Shown: positions 23,461-31,852, counted from the stretch's first letter. The stretch is 43,243 bases of DNA from EsbW-18 sp033811555 (GCA_033811555.1 JAPXOG010000001.1:1-43243); one strand, 5' to 3'. A program made the numbers and translations. The notes: generated by a model from the letters alone, not told the origin.

Positions 23461-24444
23461 TTATCGCAATCTAGTAATTTCCATTTCAATCTTTCTAATT
23501 TCCATTTCAGTATTTCTCAGATCCATTTCTATCTTTCCCATTTGTTGAGTTTTAGAAAGTAATTCTGTTTCAAGTCGTTTCAATTCTAACTGTATTTTTT
23601 CTATTCTAAGGCGCAATACTCGCAAATCACGTTCTGCGGCCGTAGCCTCGCGCTCTTCTTGTTGTTGCTTATGAGCGGTTTTTTGCGTCTCTTGTGTAAG
23701 ATCTGCCAACAATCGCTCAACTCTCTGTCTCTCTCTTTTGTTTTCTTCGATTTTCTTTTTAATTTCCTCAGCTTTAGTTTTCTGTAAAGCTTCCTCTTGA
23801 GCTAATTGGGAAAGCTTTGAAGATTGCGTCGTTTCTTCTTGAGTAACCGATCGCTCTTCTAGAAGCGCAGTTTGTTCTTCTTGTTGTGCTCGTTTCAGAT
23901 CTGATTCCAGGCGCACTATCTCACGTCTTAAATCTTCAAGTTTTTTTGTAAGATCTTGAACTTTTAACCTGGCACCAGATATCTTTCCAGTAACTTGTCT
24001 TTTCCTATCTCCCGTACGGCGTACACCAGATGAGTGAATCCCGGTATCTTTAGCGATAGATTTCAATTTGTGGACAACTCCTTGCAACTCCTGACTAAGA
24101 AGATTCCCTTGTTTTATCAATTCATTAAGCTCTCCTACAAGTTTTTTCTTTTCGGCTAATGCGGTTTGCACACCCTTACGTTCAACTTGCCTCGTTTTTT
24201 TTGTTTGTACAGTTACCCCTTTTAAACTTTCTGCCTTCTGTCTATTCGAAAGTTCTTCATTCACCAATGAATTTTTTCTTAACTTAAGTCGTTCTACTTC
24301 ACTTTTGAGTTTCGCCAACTCATTTTTCAGATTTTTTTGATGCAGGAGTAATCTTGCTTGTCTATTCTTTAAAATTGTTATTTGCGCTCCTCTGCTAGCC
24401 ATTTCCGCCTCTTTGCGAAGACCTCTATTGTTAAATGGTACCAT
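23461..24444 (-). CDS. Long coiled-coil protein of unknown function
   Basis: 327 residues, almost entirely charged heptad-like helix (Glu, Lys, Arg, Gln, Leu) from about residue 18 to the end, with a short break near 150-170 (GIHSSGVRRTGDRKRQVTGKISG). No nucleotide-binding head, membrane helix or signal peptide, so it is not an SMC protein; a structural or scaffolding role is possible. The ATG at 24444 overlaps the uvrA end by 14 nt, which would suit translational coupling. A second ATG at 24402, preceded by AGAGGCGGAA, is an alternative start. Follows uvrA on the same strand. Confidence 0.7.
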   Translation of the reverse strand: MVPFNNRGLRKEAEMASRGAQITILKNRQARLLLHQKNLKNELAKLKSEVERLKLRKNSLVNEELSNRQKAESLKGVTVQTKKTRQVERKGVQTALAEKKKLVGELNELIKQGNLLSQELQGVVHKLKSIAKDTGIHSSGVRRTGDRKRQVTGKISGARLKVQDLTKKLEDLRREIVRLESDLKRAQQEEQTALLEERSVTQEETTQSSKLSQLAQEEALQKTKAEEIKKKIEENKRERQRVERLLADLTQETQKTAHKQQQEEREATAAERDLRVLRLRIEKIQLELKRLETELLSKTQQMGKIEMDLRNTEMEIRKIEMEITRLR

Positions 24445-27094
24445 AGTTTGTTTTTGTTTTTCTTAACATCTTTCGCAAAAACACACCTGTGTGTGTATCT
24501 GTTTGCGCGACCTCTTCAGGTGTGCCTACTGCTACTAGCTTACCTCCACCGACACCACCTTCAGGGCCTATATCTATAATATAATCAGTATTTTTGATTA
24601 TGTCGAGATTATGTTCAATAAGAACGACTGTATTTCCTCGATTAGTCAACATTTGTAGTATTTCAATAAGTTTTCGCACATCCTCATAATGCAATCCAAT
24701 TGTTGGTTCATCTAGCAAATAAATTGTCTTCTGTAAATTTTGTCGATATAGCTCCGATGAAATTTTTACTCGCTGTGACTCCCCTCCTGAAAGCGTGGTT
24801 GCAGATTGCCCAAGAGTAAGATAGCCGAGTCCTACATCAAAAAGAGTTTTGAGTCGATCGTATATAGCAGGAATATCGTTGAAAAACGAGAGCGCCTCCT
24901 CAACTGTCATGGTAAGCACTTCATAAATATTCTTGCCACGATATTCAACTTCCAAAGTTTCTTTCATGAATCGTTTACCGTGACATACATCACACGTTAC
25001 ATATACCGTTGGCAAAAAATGCATTTCTACAGCAATTTCTCCTTTCCCTTCACACGCTTCACAACGACCTCCTTTAACATTGAAAGAGAAACGACTAGCC
25101 TTCCAACCACGAGCACGCGCCTCAGAAGTTGCAGCAAACATGTCGCGTATATGCGTGAAAGCTCCTGTATACGTAGCTGGATTGCTTCGACTAGTGCGCC
25201 CTATAGGCGACTGATCTATTAAAATAGTACGAGATACATACTCCGAGCCCGTAAAAGACGAGCAATTAAATGTCTGTGCTGAACGATATTTTCGTTCAAG
25301 ACGCGCTTGTAGATTTTTATATAAAATTTCATACATAAAAGATGATTTTCCTGAACCAGAAACACCTGTAATAGCTATAAATCTACCCAATGGAATATCG
25401 ACGTTAAGATGTTTTATATTGAACGCACGACCACCTCGTATCTTGATGACACCCTTATCTGCAGTACGACGTTTTTCGGGCATACCAATTTCTTTTTCAC
25501 CACGTAAATACGAAAGAGTAAGTGATTTTCCTTTCACTGGAGGATCTTTCGCCATCAAAAGTTCTTCAAGATTACCTGACACAACAATTTTTCCGCCATG
25601 CACTCCAGCTCCTGGACCTATGTCCACAATGTAATCAGAAGACAGAACTGTATCCTCGTCATGCTCCACTACTATTATGGTGTTACCTAGATCTCGTAAA
25701 TTGTGGAGTGTTTTTATTAGCCGTTCGTTGTCACGAGAATGCAAACCTATAGTGGGTTCATCTAGAACATACAAAGCTCCAACAAGTCCTGAACCAAGCT
25801 GAGATGCTAACCTAATTCTCTGAGCTTCTCCTCCTGAAAGTGTATGAGCACGTCTATCCAGTGTTAGATAACCTATTCCAACATCAAGCATAAACTTTAG
25901 TCGATCAATAATTTCTCGCACCACAACTTTTGAAATCTCTTTTTCTTTATCCGAAAGTTTCAATTGTGTAAAGAAAGAATATGCTTCTTCAACAGAAAGT
26001 GCTGTCGTTTCAACTATATTTTTTCCTCCAACTAATACCTGCAACGCCTCTGGACGCAACCTGGCTCCATTGCAAACTCTACAAGGTTCATCTATGAAAA
26101 AGTCTTGAGTTCCTAAACCGTTACACTCAGGACATGCTCCGTAAGGAGAGTTGAACGAAAAAAAACGAGGTTCTATTTCAGGGTATGAATAACCATCATT
26201 AGGGCATGAAAATTGTGATGACATAAGCTCCCCTATATCGTTTCGACCCTTCTTTAAAAAATAATCGGTGTCGGAGAATACTACTCGAATTAGACCATTT
26301 GCTTCATGTAAACCACGCTCAAAAGCTTCTCTAAGCCTTTCTATTGCTCCTTCACGGGTTTCCACGAAATCAGATAGTGGGATACGATCTATCAAAATAT
26401 CTATATCGTGTTTTTTGTTTTTTTCTAAAATAATCTGCTCACGCAAATTCTTACGTGTGCCATCTACGAGAACCTCACTGTATCCACGAGAGAGCGCGTC
26501 ATAAAGTTGCTGGTAATATTCACCTTTTCTTCCTCGCACAATCGGCGCGTAAAACTCAAGAAATGGACCATTTACAGCTTCACGAATCGATTCTGTTAGA
26601 TCTTTTTTTGAACTAGGTAAAAACGATTGTATTTTTCCTTCCACTCGCTCAAGAATAAATCCCTGAATCTCTTCATTTGTGAGTCGCTTTATAGGTTCTC
26701 CGCACATCAAACAATGTGGAATTCCTATTCGGGCATAAAGTATTCTAAGATAATCATAAATTTCTGTAATTGTGGCTACTGTTGAACGAGGATTATTAGA
26801 GCGTGATTTCTGATCAATAGAGATAGCAGGAGAAAGACCCAAAATTTCATCTACATCAGGCTTAGGCATCTGTGAAATAAACTGCCGTGCATATGCTGAA
26901 AGTGATTCAACATATCTTCTCTGCCCTTCCGCAAAAATAGTGTCAAAAGCCAGAGACGATTTTCCTGAACCTGAAAGTCCAGTAAACGCAATCATTGAGT
27001 TGCGGGGCATTTCAACTGTGACGTTTTTTAAATTGTGGGTACGAGCCCCTTTTACAGTTATTAGATCATCCTCTTTTTTTCTATCTTTTGACAT
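24431..27094 (-). CDS. uvrA: UvrA excinuclease ATPase subunit
   Basis: 887 residues, slightly shorter than the usual 930-960. Damage-recognition ATPase of nucleotide excision repair. Two ABC modules: Walker A GLSGSGKSS near the start and GVSGSGKSS in the second half; signatures LSGGEAQRIRLA and LSGGESQRVKIS; Walker B YVLDEPTIGLH and YLLDEPTIGLH. Zinc modules: CLMCGEP, CPECNGLG...CRVCNGARL and CEACEGKGE...CDVCHGKRF. A complete and probably active protein. It keeps the family order but has no SD. Confidence 0.97.
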   Translation of the reverse strand: MSKDRKKEDDLITVKGARTHNLKNVTVEMPRNSMIAFTGLSGSGKSSLAFDTIFAEGQRRYVESLSAYARQFISQMPKPDVDEILGLSPAISIDQKSRSNNPRSTVATITEIYDYLRILYARIGIPHCLMCGEPIKRLTNEEIQGFILERVEGKIQSFLPSSKKDLTESIREAVNGPFLEFYAPIVRGRKGEYYQQLYDALSRGYSEVLVDGTRKNLREQIILEKNKKHDIDILIDRIPLSDFVETREGAIERLREAFERGLHEANGLIRVVFSDTDYFLKKGRNDIGELMSSQFSCPNDGYSYPEIEPRFFSFNSPYGACPECNGLGTQDFFIDEPCRVCNGARLRPEALQVLVGGKNIVETTALSVEEAYSFFTQLKLSDKEKEISKVVVREIIDRLKFMLDVGIGYLTLDRRAHTLSGGEAQRIRLASQLGSGLVGALYVLDEPTIGLHSRDNERLIKTLHNLRDLGNTIIVVEHDEDTVLSSDYIVDIGPGAGVHGGKIVVSGNLEELLMAKDPPVKGKSLTLSYLRGEKEIGMPEKRRTADKGVIKIRGGRAFNIKHLNVDIPLGRFIAITGVSGSGKSSFMYEILYKNLQARLERKYRSAQTFNCSSFTGSEYVSRTILIDQSPIGRTSRSNPATYTGAFTHIRDMFAATSEARARGWKASRFSFNVKGGRCEACEGKGEIAVEMHFLPTVYVTCDVCHGKRFMKETLEVEYRGKNIYEVLTMTVEEALSFFNDIPAIYDRLKTLFDVGLGYLTLGQSATTLSGGESQRVKISSELYRQNLQKTIYLLDEPTIGLHYEDVRKLIEILQMLTNRGNTVVLIEHNLDIIKNTDYIIDIGPEGGVGGGKLVAVGTPEEVAQTDTHTGVFLRKMLRKTKTNYGTI

Positions 27095-27274
27095 AAAGTA
27101 TGAGAAATCTATTTAAGACAAACACAGACCGCCCCTCGGTTGTCCCAAGGGGTTGGTAAAAACAGTATACAAGGCACTCAAAAAATAGTGAATAGAATAA
27201 AACAAACGTTGAATAGAAAAAGGCCGAGCCCTCGGAAACGTCTCCCGACGTGTCTCTGGAACCCGGCCAGCGCT
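27095..27274. other. 180-nt gap between cassette 3 and uvrA
   Basis: Holds the terminator of cassette 3 and a separate C/G hairpin (CCCCT...AGGGG, about 27133-27153) without a T-tract, 40 to 60 nt upstream of uvrA. No convincing uvrA promoter at the usual distance, although TTGTCT and TACTTT flank a 15-nt spacer directly before its ATG. Confidence 0.35.
27217..27235 (-). terminator. Probable intrinsic terminator of cassette 3
   Basis: On the minus strand CCGA-GGGC-TCGG followed by CCTTTTT, about 40 nt after the stop codon. A second small hairpin (ACGTC/GACGT) lies just upstream of it. Confidence 0.5.
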
Positions 27275-27799
27275 CTAGCCCTTCTTAGAGCGCTTCTGCT
27301 TCTTCTTGTTGGGCACCACCGCTCCTCGCGAAGGCGGGGGCGCCATGGCGAGCTCGCGCTGCTTACGGAGAGCAGCGACCATCTCCTGCGTGACATGTCG
27401 GAGAACGTTGGGCCCGTCGAGGTTTGCCCTCGACGAGACCTCCTGCCCGACGAACCGGCCCGTGACCGTCTTCGTCGGCTTGGGGCGACGCTCCCGCCTC
27501 TCCTTCGGCGGCAACTTCGCAGCGCCGCAGAAGAGACCTTTCTCCGCCACCTTGCGGATAGCGGAGTATTCCTCGGGCACGAAGCACGTTGCAATTGTGT
27601 ATTTCGTGCCCCTGTAGATTACCACCCCAAGGATGAACGGGATCCGTTTCCCGGTCAACGGCATGAGCGATCCACGGTCGGGGACAATGATAAGCTCCCG
27701 ACCACCATTCTGCTTGTGATGAGACTGGACCTTCTGGCCACCACCCGGAATGGTGACCAACTTGAACTCTACGAATGCTGGGAATTTGATTTCCGGCAT
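27275..27799 (-). CDS. Small cassette gene 3, GC-rich gene for a basic 174-residue protein
   Basis: ATG at 27799 with a strong SD (AAGGAGGAG, 27812-27804). The first 80 residues look folded and beta-rich (KFPAFVEFKLVTIPGGGQKV, RIPFILGVVIYRGTKYTIATCFVP); the rest is strongly basic and low-complexity (PKERRERRPKPTKT, ending NKKKQKRSKKG), suggesting nucleic-acid or ribosome binding. No family recognised. By eye the frame is near 60% GC where flanking uvr genes are near 40%, so codon use is unlike the neighbours. Other long open frames on both strands here are by-products of the high GC; this frame is favoured by its SD, promoter and terminator. Confidence 0.7.
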   Translation of the reverse strand: MPEIKFPAFVEFKLVTIPGGGQKVQSHHKQNGGRELIIVPDRGSLMPLTGKRIPFILGVVIYRGTKYTIATCFVPEEYSAIRKVAEKGLFCGAAKLPPKERRERRPKPTKTVTGRFVGQEVSSRANLDGPNVLRHVTQEMVAALRKQRELAMAPPPSRGAVVPNKKKQKRSKKG

Positions 27800-27819
27800 C
27801 TTACTCCTCCTTATAAAAT

Positions 27820-27832
27820 GCGGCCTAGCCGC
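27820..27832 (-). promoter_or_regulatory. 5'-UTR hairpin of cassette 3
   Basis: GCGGC/GCCGC with a 3-nt loop, 8 nt upstream of the SD in a leader of about 48 nt. It may protect the 5' end or expose the SD. Confidence 0.4.
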
Positions 27833-27853
27833 GTTGGAAGAACACCGCCATCC

Positions 27854-27881
27854 ATAATAACATAAGTATTCTTTTTGTCAA
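27854..27881 (-). promoter_or_regulatory. Consensus promoter of cassette 3
   Basis: TTGACA (27881-27876), 16-nt spacer, TATTAT (27859-27854) with TGT upstream (extended -10). The sequence GCTTGACAAAAAG at the -35 is identical to that of cassette 4. Confidence 0.75.
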
Positions 27882-27906
27882 GCCCTACTTTAGATAAACA
27901 AACGCG
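27871..27906. repeat. Imperfect direct repeat, copy A
   Basis: Begins CTTTTTGTCAAGC (27871-27883) and ends AAACAAACGCG (27896-27906). Matches copy B at 28285-28323 exactly at both ends with a variable centre (12 versus 15 nt). Spans the -35 region of cassette 3 and the tail of the cassette 4 terminator. Confidence 0.6.
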
Positions 27907-27927
27907 CTGACCTTGCTCGGTCAGCGC
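27904..27927 (-). terminator. Intrinsic terminator of cassette 4
   Basis: Perfect 9-bp stem GCGCTGACC/GGTCAGCGC with a 6-nt loop, 8 nt after the stop, followed on the minus strand by GTTTGTTT. Confidence 0.75.
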
Positions 27928-27934
27928 AAACTTC

Positions 27935-28240
27935 TCACAATCCTTCTGAGATACTTCGGGCTATCGCCCGCAAGATCTCAGGCTCTCGACTCTCAACATA
28001 CGAGTCGAGAACTTCTTTTGCTACTTTGCTCCCGACGCTACGTAAAATCTCCCTCTCTTCTCTTCGTAACGACGAAACCCAGTCGGCCACGGTTCCAGCT
28101 GCCCCAATTAAACCAACTACAAAAACCACAACAGGAACCCACCATTTCATGTTTGCGATTTCTGTCGCCTGGAGAATCCCCAGGACAACTGAAACAAACA
28201 TGATTACAACAAAATACGCAAAAACAACAAACTTCTTCAT
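27935..28240 (-). CDS. Small cassette gene 4, 101-residue two-helix membrane protein
   Basis: ATG at 28240 with a perfect SD (AAAGGAGG, 28254-28247, 6 nt spacer). Two membrane helices (about residues 4-25 and 33-53, the second opening with MKWWVPVVVFVVGLIGAAG) followed by a charged amphipathic C-terminal helix pair (SSLRREEREILRSVGSKVAKEVLDSYVESREPEILRAIARSI). Higher GC than its neighbours. No family recognised; the size and topology would fit a holin-like or membrane-sensor protein, but that is a guess. Flanked by direct repeats A and B. Confidence 0.75.
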   Translation of the reverse strand: MKKFVVFAYFVVIMFVSVVLGILQATEIANMKWWVPVVVFVVGLIGAAGTVADWVSSLRREEREILRSVGSKVAKEVLDSYVESREPEILRAIARSISEGL

Positions 28241-28265
28241 TTATTTCCTCCTTTCTCCTGTTTAT

Positions 28266-28295
28266 ATAATACTACATTTTAATACTTTTTGTCAA
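28266..28295 (-). promoter_or_regulatory. Consensus promoter of cassette 4
   Basis: TTGACA (28295-28290), 18-nt spacer, TATTAT (28271-28266), leader of about 20 nt containing the SD. Confidence 0.75.
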
Positions 28296-28323
28296 GCGCC
28301 ATATTTTTGACAAAACAAACGCG
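28285..28323. repeat. Imperfect direct repeat, copy B
   Basis: Begins CTTTTTGTCAAGC (28285-28297) and ends AAACAAACGCG (28313-28323), the same as copy A about 415 nt away. Spans the -35 region of cassette 4. The nearby stretch to 28421 is AT-rich and otherwise empty. Confidence 0.6.
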
Positions 28324-28421
28324 TATACTTAGTTTTAATCAATTTCGAATCACACAAAGAATTATCAATATTAAATTACTAAGTGTTGTATCTTATAGGT
28401 TTAATTGTTCTCCAGAAATCT

Positions 28422-30497
28422 CTATTTTCTTTTCTTTCTGCTTGTCTTTTGTTTTTTCTTTGACTTATCCAAAACTTTTTCTATTTCACGAAGTTCGTCG
28501 CGTATAAGTGCTGCGGTTTCAAAATCTAATACTTTTACTGCTTCGTTCATCTCAGATTCTTTACGCCTGATAAGAGCTTTCAAATCTTTTTCTCCCATTC
28601 CGAGATCAAGTGCTACAAGTTCTGAAAGAGCCCGTTCACGTTCACGTGATAATTGATCGGTAATATCCCCTATTTTCTTTTTAATTGTCTGTGGTGTAAT
28701 TCCATACTTTTCGTTATATTGTTTTTGAATTGTACGTCTTCTATTCGTCTCATCGATAGCTCGTCTCATAGAACCAGTAAGAACATCTGCATACAGAATT
28801 ACTCTCCCTGATACATTTCGGGCCGCCCGTCCAATAGTTTGAATCAAAGATGTCTCTGATCGCAAAAACCCTTCTTTATCTGCATCCAAAATACCAATAA
28901 GTTCAACCTCAGGAAGATCAAGACCTTCTCTAAGAAGATTAACTCCAACTAAAACATCAAATCCTCCTTGTTCTGAACCTTTGCGAAAATTAGTCAGGAG
29001 TTCAATGCGCTCTATGGTCTTGATGTCTGAATGCAAATACTCCGCCTTCAACCCCTTCCCTCTGAAATAATCTGCAACATCTTCTGCCATACGTTTAGTT
29101 AGAGTGGTAACCATAACACGCGCGCCTCTGGAAAGTGTTTTTTCTGCTTCATCTATAAAATCGTGTACTTGTCCTTTATAAGTTCCTGCATGTGTTATAG
29201 GACGTACAACAACCTCTGGATCTACTAATCCTGTGGGGCGAATAATTTGTTCTACAATACCTTCGGGCATGGAGCGAGAAAGCTCATATTGTGATGGAGT
29301 CGCAGATGTATACACCACTTGCCCAACTCTTTTCTCAAATTCTTCAAATGTAAGAGGACGATTATCAAAAGCTGAAGGTAAACGAAATCCATATTCCACC
29401 AATGTCTTTTTACGAGAATGATCCCCTGCATGCATTCCTGCTATTTGAGGTAATGTTACATGAGATTCATCTATAACAGTTAGAAAATCGGGTGTACCAT
29501 CTTGTTTTTTTGGAAAATATTCCAAAAGAGAGAAAGGAGGTTGACCAAGTGCACGGCCGTCAAAGTGCCTAGAGTAATTTTCAATACCATTTACATAACC
29601 TACTTCGCGAATCATCGCCATATCATAATTAGTACGTCGTTTTAAGCGTTCTGCCTCAAGTAACTTACCTTCTGCTTCCAATTTTTTAAGATGTTCGCTG
29701 AGTTCTTTTTTTATGGTTTCAATTGCACGCTCTATACCTTCCTTATTTGAAACGAAATGTTTAGCAGGAAATATAAAAACATTATTAACGTTTTCATGTA
29801 TTGCTAGAGTGGTAGCTTCAATTACTTCAATTTCTGCTACCGAATCACTTTCCAGTAAGATACGATATATAACTTTCTCATTAACCGGCATAATCTCAAC
29901 CGCACTACCTACTGCTCGAAATGTACCGGGCGTCAGGTCTCCTATAGTTACGCGCTCAAAATAAATATCCACCAGATTACGAATTAGCATTGCTCGAGGA
30001 TATACTTGTCCTTTTTCAATTTTTAAATGCACTTTCTGATATTCTTCTGGGCGTCCTAAGTTGTATATGCAAGACACAGACGCCACCACTATGACATCTT
30101 GTCGAGTCAGCAGTGCCTGAGTAGTAGCGTGACGCAATCGATCAATTTCTTCATTTATTTGTGTTTCTTTTTCTATGTAGGTATCGGTTATAGCAACATA
30201 TGCTTCTGGTTGATAATAATCATAGTATGAAACGAAATAATGCACTGCATTATTCGGAAAAAAATCTCGATACTCAGAAGCAAGCTGAGCTGCAAGTGTT
30301 TTATTATGTGCTATTACCAAAGTAGGTTTCCCGATTTGTGCAATAACATTTGCCATTGTAAAAGTCTTACCAGATCCTGTCACACCCAAAAGAGTCTGAT
30401 GTTGTTTACCATTTTTCAGACCTTTCACAAGTGCTGAGATAGCCCCTGGTTGATCTCCAGCTGGTGTCAATGTTTTGTTGAGTGAAAATACAGACAT
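28422..30497 (-). CDS. uvrB: UvrB excinuclease helicase subunit
   Basis: 691 residues, full length. Receives damaged DNA from UvrA and recruits UvrC. Walker A GVTGSGKTFTMANV, the beta-hairpin segment YYDYYQPEAYVAITDTYIEKE, DEAD-type box DESHVTLPQ, and the C-terminal helicase motifs LREGLDLPEVELIGILDADKEGFLRSETSLIQTIGRAARN are present, ending in a UVR motif (LIRRKESEMNEAVKVLDFETAALIRDEL) and a Lys-rich tail. It follows the oxidoreductase gene by 10 nt and so may be co-transcribed with it. Confidence 0.97.
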   Translation of the reverse strand: MSVFSLNKTLTPAGDQPGAISALVKGLKNGKQHQTLLGVTGSGKTFTMANVIAQIGKPTLVIAHNKTLAAQLASEYRDFFPNNAVHYFVSYYDYYQPEAYVAITDTYIEKETQINEEIDRLRHATTQALLTRQDVIVVASVSCIYNLGRPEEYQKVHLKIEKGQVYPRAMLIRNLVDIYFERVTIGDLTPGTFRAVGSAVEIMPVNEKVIYRILLESDSVAEIEVIEATTLAIHENVNNVFIFPAKHFVSNKEGIERAIETIKKELSEHLKKLEAEGKLLEAERLKRRTNYDMAMIREVGYVNGIENYSRHFDGRALGQPPFSLLEYFPKKQDGTPDFLTVIDESHVTLPQIAGMHAGDHSRKKTLVEYGFRLPSAFDNRPLTFEEFEKRVGQVVYTSATPSQYELSRSMPEGIVEQIIRPTGLVDPEVVVRPITHAGTYKGQVHDFIDEAEKTLSRGARVMVTTLTKRMAEDVADYFRGKGLKAEYLHSDIKTIERIELLTNFRKGSEQGGFDVLVGVNLLREGLDLPEVELIGILDADKEGFLRSETSLIQTIGRAARNVSGRVILYADVLTGSMRRAIDETNRRRTIQKQYNEKYGITPQTIKKKIGDITDQLSRERERALSELVALDLGMGEKDLKALIRRKESEMNEAVKVLDFETAALIRDELREIEKVLDKSKKKQKTSRKKRK

Positions 30498-30507
30498 TTT
30501 TTTATGA

Positions 30508-31725
30508 TTAATGTTTCCTGTGTATCAGATGATTCATCCATCTCCAAGCAACTATCAATTTCAAATCCCAACGAATAACAGAAAATATACTGTTAATACG
30601 TATAATAACCCAAGCGAAAACACCCGAAAATTTAAACCCAAATAGTTCCGCTAGTCCATGGTATCTACCAATAGGTATAAGAAATCCTTTTGATCGTGAT
30701 AGAAACGGCAACAAAGATTCTCCTTTAATGATTCTTTGAATATTATTTGCTACATGTTTACCCTCTTGTACAGCGAATTGGGCCTGCATGCCATAAAAAC
30801 CTCCTCCTTGTTTCGGAATTCTCGCAACATCACCTACTACAAATATTCTTTCGTTTCCAACAAGGTGCAGTTCTTGAGTTACCGTTATTCTACCTCGTTC
30901 ATCTGGAGTAAAAGATGCCTGAGAGTTAATAGGTACGTGAGCTCCCATAACTCCACCTGACCAAATAATAGTGTGCGCAGGGATAAAGATACCTGATACG
31001 GTAATTCCATGATCATTAATACTAGAAACAACCGAATTATGTTTGATCTCAATATATGGCATATTTTCAAGTATCTTTTGAGATTTTTCTCCAAACCACT
31101 TATGACCACCAATTCTTAAATAGTTACCACGATTAAGAAGCAAAACTCGAGCGTCTCTTAAAAGATTTGTTTGTCGCCCCGTAAGTTCTTCGGATAAAAA
31201 ATTTGATAATCCACTTGCAAGTTCAATGCCAGTAACACCTGCGCCTACACATACAAACGTCATTAAGGACTTGCGCACTTTATCGTCAGTTGTTTTTTCG
31301 GCTTCTTTTATGCGTTGAAAAATCGTTTCATTTATTTTAACTGAATCTTCAATAGATCGTATAGTCAATAAATGTTCTCTAGCGCCTGGTATGTCGGGAA
31401 ATTGTGGCACNNNNNNNNNNTCTTTGTTACCTTTATATTCAACTACCACTTCTAGTGTATTTGCTTCTATAGAAATTACGCGCCCTTTAAGCAACTCCTC
31501 ACCAGGGTGCTTAATGTATTTCTCAAGCGACCAAGACACAACTTTTTCTGAAAGTGAAGCAGTTGCTACTTCGTGAATAAGGGGTATGTGGGTGAAGCGT
31601 AAATCTTCAGAAATCAAAAGAATTTCGTAGGATCCGTTTTGGTTTTTCACTAACTCGTGATACGCAGAAATACCAGCAAATCCTCCTCCAACAATAACTA
31701 TGCGCTTTCGAACATGTGTTTTCAT
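30508..31725 (-). CDS. NADH dehydrogenase type II-like FAD-dependent oxidoreductase, interrupted by an assembly gap
   Basis: About 405 residues from the ATG at 31725, chosen because an extended -10 (TGG-TAACAT) ends 7 nt upstream and the FAD-binding strand follows at once (RIVIVGGGFAGISAYHEL). The second nucleotide-binding motif (FVCVGAGVTGIELASGL) and the C-terminal FAD motif (IFVVGDVARIP) are intact, followed by a membrane-facing C-terminus. It would pass electrons from NAD(P)H to a quinone or another acceptor without pumping protons. The run of N at 31411-31420 replaces the segment before PQFPDIPGARE, where the family has its YDYLVxxxG motif. Confidence 0.85.
   Translation of the reverse strand: MKTHVRKRIVIVGGGFAGISAYHELVKNQNGSYEILLISEDLRFTHIPLIHEVATASLSEKVVSWSLEKYIKHPGEELLKGRVISIEANTLEVVVEYKGNKXXXXVPQFPDIPGAREHLLTIRSIEDSVKINETIFQRIKEAEKTTDDKVRKSLMTFVCVGAGVTGIELASGLSNFLSEELTGRQTNLLRDARVLLLNRGNYLRIGGHKWFGEKSQKILENMPYIEIKHNSVVSSINDHGITVSGIFIPAHTIIWSGGVMGAHVPINSQASFTPDERGRITVTQELHLVGNERIFVVGDVARIPKQGGGFYGMQAQFAVQEGKHVANNIQRIIKGESLLPFLSRSKGFLIPIGRYHGLAELFGFKFSGVFAWVIIRINSIFSVIRWDLKLIVAWRWMNHLIHRKH
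31411..31420. other. Assembly gap (10 N) inside the oxidoreductase gene
   Basis: Ten unresolved bases; the flanking frame happens to stay open across them. The length is probably a placeholder. Confidence 0.95.
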
Positions 31726-31808
31726 GGAAACCATGTTACCAATAAATGGCTCAAATAAAAGCTTTTTAAGGAAAAATAAATTTTTTATAAAGATATTTTT
31801 AAAAACTA

Positions 31809-31838
31809 TAGACAAATGAAAGGTCTATATGTTATAGA
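31809..31838 (+). promoter_or_regulatory. Promoter of the two-component operon
   Basis: TAGACA (31809-31814), 18-nt spacer, TATAGA (31833-31838) with TGT upstream (extended -10). Leader of about 8 nt. Confidence 0.5.
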
Positions 31839-31852
31839 GATTCCAATACCAC

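Noticed and set aside
27140..27865. Long plus-strand open frame opposite the GC-rich cassette gene, plus shorter frames in other phases
   Set aside because: High GC produces open frames on both strands. Only the minus-strand frame from 27799 has an SD, a consensus promoter and a terminator, and the rival proteins are Arg/Ser/Pro-rich nonsense.
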